DNA of 56,384 bases, taken from NCBI GenBank assembly GCA_945861875.1, contig CAMAWC010000001.1:105805-162188 (forward strand), read 5' to 3'. Positions 1 to 6,209 of this stretch are shown in pieces. Both the position numbers and the translations under genes were made by a program. The notes beneath the pieces were generated by a model. It did no database searches, had not been told where the DNA came from, and saw nothing but the letters and a program-made list of their open reading frames with translations. This DNA is from Bordetella parapertussis (GTDB lineage: Bacteria > Pseudomonadota > Gammaproteobacteria > Burkholderiales > SG8-39). How positions within the stretch are numbered: position 1 is the first letter of the stretch; every line of letters begins with the position of its first letter.

Positions 1-321
1 ATGGCATTCGGCCTGTTGCAAATCCCCGCTAGCGCGGAAGGCCTCGCCCAGATTGGCGTGAAAGAAACCGGTGTCAGGGGCGGTTGCCACCGCCATTGAC
101 ATCAGCCTTACCGCCTCGGCATGCTCACCGCGCTGGTGGCAGATCAGCCCCAGGTAATTGAGGGCGTTGGCGTCCGCCGGTTTGCGCGCCAGACGGGCCC
201 GCAATAGCCGTTCAGCCTCCGTACTGCGGCCCTCAGCCACCAACGAGGGGACGGTGGCGAGCAGATGGTCCTCTGCCCGGATCCACCGGCCTGCGACCTG
301 TTTTATCAACTTAGCGAGCAT
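1..321 (-). CDS. TPR-repeat protein, 5' part only
   Basis: The gene runs off the left edge, so only 107 N-terminal codons are visible, starting at the ATG at 319-321. The translation carries TPR-type helices (for example NALNYLGLICHQRGEHAEA followed by FHANLGEAFRASGDLQQAE). It resembles the TPR half of bacterial O-GlcNAc-transferase-like or sulfotransferase-TPR proteins; the catalytic part lies outside the window. No strong ribosome binding site is visible. It lies just downstream of the pilin terminator, on the same strand as the pilins, and another TPR-glycosyltransferase lies on their other side, so a role in modifying pilin or another surface protein is possible but inferred. Confidence 0.75.
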   Translation of the reverse strand, partial: MLAKLIKQVAGRWIRAEDHLLATVPSLVAEGRSTEAERLLRARLARKPADANALNYLGLICHQRGEHAEAVRLMSMAVATAPDTGFFHANLGEAFRASGDLQQAECH

Positions 322-351
322 GCAGCATTGTCGCCGTCAGCGAGAGAATAA

Positions 352-377
352 AAAAGCCCCTCCGCAGAGGGGCTTTT
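352..377 (-). terminator. Rho-independent terminator of the first pilin gene
   Basis: Perfect hairpin: arms GCCCCTC (356-362) and GAGGGGC (367-373), loop of 4, with A-run and T-run on both flanks, so it can act in both directions. It lies 52 bases after the pilin stop codon. The same hairpin recurs 715 bases to the right. Confidence 0.85.
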
Positions 378-429
378 CAGGCCAGGGCCCGGATTGACCC
401 GGGCGCTCCGACCGGCACCGCAGAAAAAC

Positions 430-846
430 TTAGCGGCAGGTTGCCGGCAGGTACTTGCCCGGCGAGCCAACGCAAGACCAGGTCATGGTGCCGGTGGCCG
501 AATTGGGCGATGCCGTCATCGTAACCGTTACCGCAGCGCCGGTGCTGGTGCTGGCTGCAACGCCCGTAACCACGATGGTGCCGGCGGCATCCACCAGACC
601 GGTTGCAATTTTGCCAACGACCGCGATCGTCGCGCCCGCGCCAAAACCGGTGGTGTCGGACGGATCCGTCTGGTACTTCTCCGACAGCGTCGTGCGCTGC
701 GAACTGGCCGACAACAACAGTTCCGACACCTTGGCGCGAATGGTGTAGTCCTGATAAGCCGGAAGCGCGACGGCGGCAAGAATGCCGATAATCGCGACCA
801 CGATCATCAGTTCGATCAGCGTAAAGCCTTTTTGCATTGTTTTCAT
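430..846 (-). CDS. pilA: Type IVa major pilin, copy 1
   Basis: 138-residue prepilin; the mature protein assembles into type IV pili after PilD cleavage and N-methylation. A short leader MKTMQKG precedes the cleavage site and [18 protein letters not shown], the classic class III signal with Glu5. Two C-terminal cysteines (TWSC...ATCR) form the usual disulfide loop. I chose the ATG at 844-846 because AGGAG lies 6 bases upstream; longer readings to 933 run through the promoter. It differs from copy 2 at about 7 of 138 residues, mostly in the middle and D-loop regions, with identical N-termini after the third residue. An RpoN promoter and terminator flank it. Confidence 0.95.
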   Translation of the reverse strand: MKTMQKGFTLIELMIVVAIIGILAAVALPAYQDYTIRAKVSELLLSASSQRTTLSEKYQTDPSDTTGFGAGATIAVVGKIATGLVDAAGTIVVTGVAASTSTGAAVTVTMTASPNSATGTMTWSCVGSPGKYLPATCR

Positions 847-903
847 GGGAACTCCTGGTTGGATACTTCGTGCGGCCAAGCCGAGCGCCGTAGCGTATGA
901 GCA

Positions 904-917
904 GCAAGGACCATGCC
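904..917 (-). promoter_or_regulatory. RpoN (sigma-54) promoter of pilin copy 1
   Basis: Read on the minus strand: GGCATGGTCCTTGC followed by T, with GG and GC exactly 10 bases apart, against the consensus TGGCACG-N4-TTGCW. It lies 57 bases before the pilin start. PilR/RpoN control is well known for pilA in related bacteria; no pilS/pilR gene is in this window. Confidence 0.8.
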
Positions 918-955
918 CTATCGACCACCCCAAAGGATGAATTAATACTTTGCAA

Positions 956-968
956 TATCAATTGGTTA
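956..968. promoter_or_regulatory. IHF-binding site, pilin copy 1
   Basis: TATCAATTGGTTA matches the IHF consensus WATCAANNNNTTR at every fixed position. It sits about 40 bases upstream of the -24 element inside an AT-rich stretch, the usual place for the DNA bend that lets an RpoN activator reach the promoter. Confidence 0.65.
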
Positions 969-1066
969 TAAAAACAATCCTCAGTCTCACAAAACCCCTG
1001 GTAAAAACCGGCAAAAAACGTCACTTTCCAACCAATCACGCACGAACATGAGGGGCGCAGCAAAAA

Positions 1067-1092
1067 CAAAGCCCCTCCGTAGAGGGGCTTTT
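1067..1092 (-). terminator. Rho-independent terminator of the second pilin gene
   Basis: Hairpin arms GCCCCTC (1071-1077) and GAGGGGC (1082-1088), flanked by A and T runs. It separates the two pilin transcription units. Confidence 0.85.
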
Positions 1093-1144
1093 AGGGTCAG
1101 GGCCCGGATTGACCCGGGCGCGCCGACCGGTACCGCAGAAAAAC

Positions 1145-1561
1145 TTAGCGGCAGGTTGCCGGCAGGTATTTGCCCGGCGCGCCTACACAAGACCAAGTCA
1201 TGGTCCCGGTGGCCGTATTGGGCGAAGCCGTCATCGTCACCGTTACCGCAGCGCCGGTGCTGGTGCTGGCGGCGACACCCGTAACCACGATGGTGCCGGC
1301 CAGATCCACCAGGCCGGTTGCGATTTTGCCAACGACCGCGATCGTCGCGCCCGAGCCAAAACCGGTGATGTTCGACGGGTCCGTCTGGTACTTCTCCGAC
1401 AACGTTGTGCGCTGCGAACTGGCTGACAACAACAGTTCCGACACCTTGGCGCGAATGGTGTAGTCCTGATATGCCGGAAGCGCGACGGCGGCAAGAATAC
1501 CGATAATCGCGACCACGATCATCAATTCGATCAGCGTAAAGCCTTTTTGCATTGCTTTCAT
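1145..1561 (-). CDS. pilA: Type IVa major pilin, copy 2
   Basis: 138 residues, about 95% identical to copy 1: leader MKAMQKG, then the conserved hydrophobic N-terminal helix with Glu5 and the two C-terminal cysteines. The start is the ATG at 1559-1561, behind the same AGGAG. Relative to copy 1 the changes are Ala for Thr3, Asn-Ile for Asp-Thr after TDPS, Ser for Ala in the GFG-GAT stretch, Leu for Ala after GLVD, and Thr and Ala for Ser near the C-terminus. Most fall in the part exposed on the pilus surface. Its own promoter and terminator mean both copies can be expressed independently. Confidence 0.95.
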   Translation of the reverse strand: MKAMQKGFTLIELMIVVAIIGILAAVALPAYQDYTIRAKVSELLLSASSQRTTLSEKYQTDPSNITGFGSGATIAVVGKIATGLVDLAGTIVVTGVAASTSTGAAVTVTMTASPNTATGTMTWSCVGAPGKYLPATCR

Positions 1562-1618
1562 GGGAACTCCTGGTTGGATACTTCGTGCGGCCCAGTCGAG
1601 CGCCGTAGCAAATAAGCA

Positions 1619-1632
1619 GCAAGGACCATGCC
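1619..1632 (-). promoter_or_regulatory. RpoN (sigma-54) promoter of pilin copy 2
   Basis: Minus-strand GGCATGGTCCTTGC followed by T, with the GG-N10-GC spacing. The predicted start of transcription is about 1607, giving a 46-base leader. Confidence 0.8.
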
Positions 1633-1670
1633 TCATCGACCACCCCAAAGGATGAATTAATACTTTGCAA

Positions 1671-1683
1671 TATCAATTGGTTA
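1671..1683. promoter_or_regulatory. IHF-binding site, pilin copy 2
   Basis: Perfect match to WATCAANNNNTTR, at the same spacing from the RpoN promoter as in copy 1. Confidence 0.65.
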
Positions 1684-1825
1684 TAAAAAAAATCCTCAGT
1701 CTCACAAAACCCCTGGTAAAAACCGGCAAAAAACGTCACTTTCCAACCAATCACGCACGAACATGAGGGGCGCAGCAAAAACAAAACCCCTTTGCAGAGG
1801 AGCTATGCGATGGCGGCGTGATGTG

Positions 1826-3157
1826 TCATTTAGGGCTCATGTGCAAGCGATGTTCGGTCAGTGCAAGCGCCGCGCGCTCGACTACCTCATCCCATTCGAA
1901 AGCCCGTTTTTGCCGGAAAAGACGTGCCGAGGGGTACCACGGCAATACGGTTCCAGTGCTGAGATAACGCCATTCAGGCGTCGCCGGGGTAAGGATCCAA
2001 ACCGGGCGCCCCAAAGCCCCGGCAAGGTGAATGATTGCAGTACACACACTTATGACCAGGTCGAGCGCAACCACCAAAGCCGCCGTTTCATCAAAACTAC
2101 CCAGCGCATCAGGCCAGTGAACAAATTTCGCGTCTTTTATTGCGCCAAACGCGCTGATGTCTGGCTCCGACGACCCGTACTGGAGGTTGATAAAGTGGAC
2201 CGGCTGGCGCAACAATGGCGCCAGGGTCCCCGGCTCAATAGAGCGCAGCGACCGTCGTGTTCCAACCGTCCCTCCCCGCCAGGACAGTCCCACTTTCAGC
2301 CCGGGACCCAGTTCGCGAAGACGCCCGTGCCAGTAAAGCACCCGCTCCGGGTCGGCAGCAATATAGCCTGCGTGACGGGGATACTCTTCCCAGTCATTGC
2401 GAAAAATTTGCGGCAGGCTGCCGATCGCTATTTGCAGGTCGATTTTGCCTTCGTCGCCCCAGCCCGGAATCCCCCGCCCCTCGGGTCGCGCACCGATTCG
2501 GTCGCCCGGGAAAGCGCGTCGGAGCAGCGGTACGAGATGAGGGTGGCATTCGACCAGCATACCGCCCACGCGCTTACGCGCCTCGCCCAGGCATGACGCA
2601 AACATGATTTGATCGCCCACGCCCTGCTCTGCGACAACCAAAAGCGTACTTTGGGGTGCGGGCCTGCCGTCCCACAGCGGGTAGGGATATGGATTGGCAA
2701 TGGCCGTCGGACTATGGTGGCGCGCCTCATAGTCACGCCAACCTTTCCTGAAAACTCCGCGCTTGAGGTTTGCGGTTGCGCGCATGAGGCGCACCTCATG
2801 GTCGTCGGGAGACTCTTGCAGCAAATCATCGAGGCATTGCATGCCTTCGTTGAATTCTCCAAGTTCGGTGAGTATCCAGCCAAGATTTGCCCGCGCCTCG
2901 CGCAGCGCCGGCTTGGCCGCGATGGCGCGCCTGACCAGCATGGCGCCCTCTTCGAAACGCGCCTGTTCGCGCGCGATCAGCAAACCGAGCAAATTGCACG
3001 CCTCCGGAAATACTGGCAATCGCTCCGCCAGTGGCTCGAGCAGCACAATAGCCAAATCGAATTGCCCGCACTCGAAGTGCCCCATGGCGCGACGAAAATC
3101 GGCCTCGGGATCGGTTGGCGCCTGACCTCGCCACCCCCGCCAGAGCCTGCGCAGCAT
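1826..3157 (-). CDS. TPR protein with GT9-like (heptosyltransferase-type) glycosyltransferase domain
   Basis: 443 residues. The N-terminal ~150 residues are TPR repeats (FRRAMGHFECGQFDLAIVLL, LREARANLGWILTELGEFN). The C-terminal half reads like a glycosyltransferase-9 fold: LLVVAEQGVGDQIMFASCL, then VGLSWRGG, INLQYG and DLVISVCTAIIHLAGALGRPVWIL, the nucleotide-sugar-binding end. Such TPR-GT9 proteins usually glycosylate surface proteins or flagellin/pilin; the acceptor here is unknown. The ATG at 3155-3157 is chosen because GGGGGAA precedes it and it leaves 11 bases after the upstream gene's stop; a start at 3217 would overlap that gene. It probably forms an operon with the glycosyltransferase at 3169-3846. 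Confidence 0.8.
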   Translation of the reverse strand: MLRRLWRGWRGQAPTDPEADFRRAMGHFECGQFDLAIVLLEPLAERLPVFPEACNLLGLLIAREQARFEEGAMLVRRAIAAKPALREARANLGWILTELGEFNEGMQCLDDLLQESPDDHEVRLMRATANLKRGVFRKGWRDYEARHHSPTAIANPYPYPLWDGRPAPQSTLLVVAEQGVGDQIMFASCLGEARKRVGGMLVECHPHLVPLLRRAFPGDRIGARPEGRGIPGWGDEGKIDLQIAIGSLPQIFRNDWEEYPRHAGYIAADPERVLYWHGRLRELGPGLKVGLSWRGGTVGTRRSLRSIEPGTLAPLLRQPVHFINLQYGSSEPDISAFGAIKDAKFVHWPDALGSFDETAALVVALDLVISVCTAIIHLAGALGRPVWILTPATPEWRYLSTGTVLPWYPSARLFRQKRAFEWDEVVERAALALTEHRLHMSPK

Positions 3158-3168
3158 GGATTCCCCCG

Positions 3169-3846
3169 CTACTTTCGCGCGACGGCGTAAAGCATCGCCT
3201 CGCGTTCGGCGAACCACGCCGCTGCGTGCTCACAATCGGCGTATTCCTGAAAATACGGTCCGCCGATGGTGTAGTGGACAAGCGAAACATCATCGCTCGG
3301 CTCGTCGTATCCAACGAGATGATTCCAGCGATGAGGAAGGCTGCCGATCAACGCGTCATCACCCAGCCACTTGAACTGGTGCAAATCAAGGCCGCTGGCG
3401 GCACTAACGTACTGCGTGCTCAGCGAACGGCAACGCGCATTATTAAAAAGCATCACGCTTGACCAATTCTTCTTGTCGTATGCCGTCTGCGGTGCACCAA
3501 GGAACTTCACGCTCTCCCTCGGGCGGTGGTCGTGCTTGACCACCATTACGGCAAACCTGTCATCGCGCAACGCCCAGAGCCGGGCGATATCGTCCAGCAC
3601 CAGCATATCGCAGTCGGTGAAGAGGCTCCATCCCTCGAAATCCGACAAGTGCGGAACGAGAAAGCGAGAAAAGGAAAACTCCGTGGACTGCAGCGGATGG
3701 ACATCTCGTGAAAAAAACGGCTTGAGTTGGGAAAGAACGAGTCCCGTAACGCTGACCGGCTCGCTCGCACGTGCCCGGATGCTGTGCTCCAGCACGCTGA
3801 AGGCCACGTCCTCGCGCGCGTCATATCCGATGAAGACCCTGATCAT
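3169..3846 (-). CDS. GT-A (GT8-like) glycosyltransferase
   Basis: 225 residues starting MIRVFIGYDARED. The motif GWSLFTDCDMLVLDDIARLW contains the DxD metal/nucleotide-sugar site typical of GT8-like enzymes, and later come SSVMLFNN and DDVSLVHYTIGGPYF. The ATG at 3844-3846 is favoured by an AGG just upstream; the reading frame is open to 4125 but that extension looks non-coding and crosses the promoter of the divergent gene. First gene of a pair with the TPR-glycosyltransferase. Donor and acceptor are unknown; nearness to the pilins suggests pilin or LPS modification. Confidence 0.75.
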   Translation of the reverse strand: MIRVFIGYDAREDVAFSVLEHSIRARASEPVSVTGLVLSQLKPFFSRDVHPLQSTEFSFSRFLVPHLSDFEGWSLFTDCDMLVLDDIARLWALRDDRFAVMVVKHDHRPRESVKFLGAPQTAYDKKNWSSVMLFNNARCRSLSTQYVSAASGLDLHQFKWLGDDALIGSLPHRWNHLVGYDEPSDDVSLVHYTIGGPYFQEYADCEHAAAWFAEREAMLYAVARK

Positions 3847-4011
3847 CCTGTTACCCTGAAAAATATGCCGTTTTACGACCGCAAACAACTGCCGGCTTCC
3901 CGCCCGAGTCACCATTGACAGCATCGCTGCCAGAGGCAATACAATCAAGCGATAACAGGGCTGTATTTGGCATGTGGCATGCCGTAAGTCACGGGTGTTG
4001 CGCTGCCAAAC

Positions 4012-4020
4012 TGGTATACT
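4012..4020 (+). promoter_or_regulatory. Extended -10 promoter of the small gene at 4055
   Basis: TGGTATACT: a TGn extended element followed by TATACT, 34 bases before the GTG start. No good -35 is seen at 16-18 bases, which extended -10 promoters can tolerate. Confidence 0.45.
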
Positions 4021-4054
4021 TATTAAATCATAAAAAGCAGCAAGGGGAGTTCGC

Positions 4055-4372
4055 GTGGCCTTCAAGCTTTTTTCGCCCAGCACGATTGATGAGTTCGCGA
4101 AAAGCCTCGCGCAGGATATCGCCAAGCGCTACCCCCCCGCGATAGCGAACAATCCGCAGCAGATGGTTTCGCAAAAGCGCCTGACCGACATCCTTGAAGA
4201 AACTTTCGCCAAGGCGGCGGCATTTCAGCGGGAAAACAAGCTGGGATGGTACAGAAAGGCGAAACTCGGAAATGAGTTTCGCTGGGAACTCAAGGAATTG
4301 GGCTACGACGAAAAGTTTGTTGAAGTCGCCACCGAAGGTCTGGTTGTCTACGTGACCCGCGCCTCAAGCTAG
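4055..4372 (+). CDS. Small conserved-looking protein of unknown function
   Basis: 105 residues, start GTG at 4055 with AAGGGGAG five bases upstream. The protein is soluble and charged, mostly helical in appearance (IDEFAKSLAQDIAKRYPP, then LTDILEETFAKAAAFQ), and ends in a strand-like stretch (EVATEGLVVYVTR). There is no signal peptide, membrane segment or recognisable catalytic motif. It has its own promoter, is divergent from the glycosyltransferase pair and convergent with the HD-GYP gene. I do not recognise the family; the clean RBS, promoter and codon pattern support a real gene. Confidence 0.75.
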   Translation: MAFKLFSPSTIDEFAKSLAQDIAKRYPPAIANNPQQMVSQKRLTDILEETFAKAAAFQRENKLGWYRKAKLGNEFRWELKELGYDEKFVEVATEGLVVYVTRASS

Positions 4373-4386
4373 GCTGCCGCGCCAAC

Positions 4387-4401
4387 GCCCCCTTCCGGGG
4401 C
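4387..4401. terminator. Short GC hairpin between convergent genes
   Basis: GCCCC-CTTCC-GGGGC, 15 bases after the stop at 4372 and between two convergent genes. There is no T-run, so termination here is only a possibility. Confidence 0.3.
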
Positions 4402-4493
4402 ATGAAAATGCAAACCCCGCCGCAACAACAGTGACCGGGCATCGCGCTTGCGCTTCCCAGAGGCATCAAGCACGGCGCGATTGCACCACGCCA

Positions 4494-6140
4494 TCATGGG
4501 GTATAACCGGGGATCCTGCTCTCGTCTACCTTGTCAATTTGTTCGACCTCGAGAAATTGCGTCGCATAACGCAGGTACACTTTTTCGCGGACAAATACAT
4601 CGAACAGCTCCGGATCAATGTGCCCGTTTTGCCTGAACTTCCCAAGTATGGTCAGCGCCTCGGTCAGGGTCTTGCCTTTTTTGTAGGGGCGGTCGCGTGC
4701 GGTGAGTGCCTCAAAAATATCGGCAATACCCATTACCCGGGCCTGCACCGACATCTGCTCTCGCAGCAGTCCGCGCGGGTAGCCTTTTCCATCCATGCGC
4801 TCATGATGTCCGCCGGCGTACTCCGGCACATTCTTGAGGTGCTTTGGCCAAGGCAGTGCTTCCAACATATTGATCGTAGCAACAATATGGTGGTTGATGA
4901 TTTCCCGTTCTGCGTTGGTCAAGGTTCCGCGCGCAATATTCAGGTTTAAAAGTTCGTCTTCAGTAAGAAAATTTGCCGTCGCACCGGACACGTCCGTCCA
5001 TTTATACTCGACCGCTATGCGTCTTACCTTCTCCTGATCCGCCTCGGGCATGAACTCGCCACCGACGTTGCATTTGCGCAGGAACGCCCTGTCCGAGTCC
5101 AGTTGCCGCAGCCGGGCCTGCAGATCGTGGTCAATGCGGTGGACAGCTTCCCGATGCGCCAGTTCATTGCCGCCCGATCGCAGCGCAATTTCCTCCCGCC
5201 TCCTGAGCGCCGCAATTTCAGCGTCGCGCTTGAGCACCTCAAAGCGCGTATCGACCAGGTTTATACGGTCGAAGATCGTCTCCAGCTTGGTTGATTTGTC
5301 GACCACGTGGACCGGCGTGGTTATTTTCCCGCAATCGTGCAGCAAGCCGGCCATTTTCAGCTCGTAGCGGTCACCATCATCCATCCGGAATCCGGACAGG
5401 TCTCCCTTCCCCGTGCCATTCACGGCCTCGGCCAGCATCATGGTGAGTTCGGGAACCCGCTGGCAATGACCACCCGTGTAGGGCGATTTTTCATCGATTG
5501 CGCTGTTGATCATGCCGATGAAGGACTCGAACAACTCCTGCAACTGCAGAATAAGCTGGCGATTGGTGATAGCGATCGCAGCCTGGGAGGCCAAAGACTC
5601 GGCCAGGCGCTGGTCGGAGAAGGAAAACGGCACGATCGCGCCGTCAGCCTCGTCTTTGCAATTGATGAGCTGCAGGACACCGATGATCTCCCCCTGGTGA
5701 TCCTTCATCGGCACTGTCAGGAAGGATTGGGACCGGTATCCGGTCTTCTGGTCGACGTTGCGCGTGCCGGAGAAATCGAAGCCCTTCTCGACATAGGCGT
5801 CGGCAATATTCACCGTTTTCCCGTGCAAAGCGGCGTAAGCCGCAACCATGGAGTTATTTGGCTGCCCTTCGCGGTTGGTGAGGTGAATGGGGTAGAAGGA
5901 AATTTCCGTTCCGTTGACGCCTCCCATCGCAATGCCCAGTGTGCTGTTGCGAATGATTGCAAATCTAAGGCGATCGCCCCCCTCGAGGAGGTAGAGGGTG
6001 CCGCCGTCAGCCCGGGTAATTGTCTGCGCGGCCACGAGAATCTGCTCGAGCAGCGCATCAAGATCCGTCTCTTTCGAAAGCGCGGCGCCAATTTCGTTGA
6101 GCTGTTCCAGGCGCCGAAATAAATGCTCAACGGTTTCCAC
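4494..6140 (-). CDS. GAF-HD-GYP cyclic-di-GMP phosphodiesterase
   Basis: 548 residues. A GAF domain covers about 15-195 (TGYRSQSFLTVPMKDHQGEI, IGVLQLINCK). The HD-GYP domain follows, with His-Asp at 268-269 (LLHDCGKITTP) and the GYP signature HHERMDGKGYP at 445-455, so metal ligands and the GYP loop look intact and c-di-GMP hydrolysis is expected. About 120 residues, charged and partly coiled-coil-like (RRREEIALRSGGNE), separate the two halves, longer than in classic HD-GYP proteins. GTG start at 6138-6140 with GGGAGG immediately upstream. It is the last gene of the signalling run, 69 bases after the GAF-ATPase gene, whose GAF domain shares the same motif. Confidence 0.9.
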   Translation of the reverse strand: METVEHLFRRLEQLNEIGAALSKETDLDALLEQILVAAQTITRADGGTLYLLEGGDRLRFAIIRNSTLGIAMGGVNGTEISFYPIHLTNREGQPNNSMVAAYAALHGKTVNIADAYVEKGFDFSGTRNVDQKTGYRSQSFLTVPMKDHQGEIIGVLQLINCKDEADGAIVPFSFSDQRLAESLASQAAIAITNRQLILQLQELFESFIGMINSAIDEKSPYTGGHCQRVPELTMMLAEAVNGTGKGDLSGFRMDDGDRYELKMAGLLHDCGKITTPVHVVDKSTKLETIFDRINLVDTRFEVLKRDAEIAALRRREEIALRSGGNELAHREAVHRIDHDLQARLRQLDSDRAFLRKCNVGGEFMPEADQEKVRRIAVEYKWTDVSGATANFLTEDELLNLNIARGTLTNAEREIINHHIVATINMLEALPWPKHLKNVPEYAGGHHERMDGKGYPRGLLREQMSVQARVMGIADIFEALTARDRPYKKGKTLTEALTILGKFRQNGHIDPELFDVFVREKVYLRYATQFLEVEQIDKVDESRIPGYTP

Positions 6141-6209
6141 GCCCCCTCCCGTAATTTGACTGGTTTAGGACTGGCATGCCCGGACGCAATTGGCCGTCGA
6201 CGCGGTCGC

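Larger units (their letters stand above)
356..1070. repeat. Tandem duplication unit A (pilin gene plus promoter)
   Basis: This block and the next one (1071-1785) are near-identical direct repeats of 715 bases. Each holds a terminator hairpin, a pilin gene, an RBS, an RpoN-type promoter and an IHF-type site. The junctions fall at the terminator hairpin, whose third, degenerate copy is at about 1783-1806, so recombination between hairpin copies is a plausible origin. Confidence 0.85.
1071..1785. repeat. Tandem duplication unit B (pilin gene plus promoter)
   Basis: Second 715-base unit, near-identical to 356-1070 including the promoter region. It ends at a degenerate copy of the terminator hairpin (1783-1806), where only part of the stem is kept. 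Confidence 0.85.
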
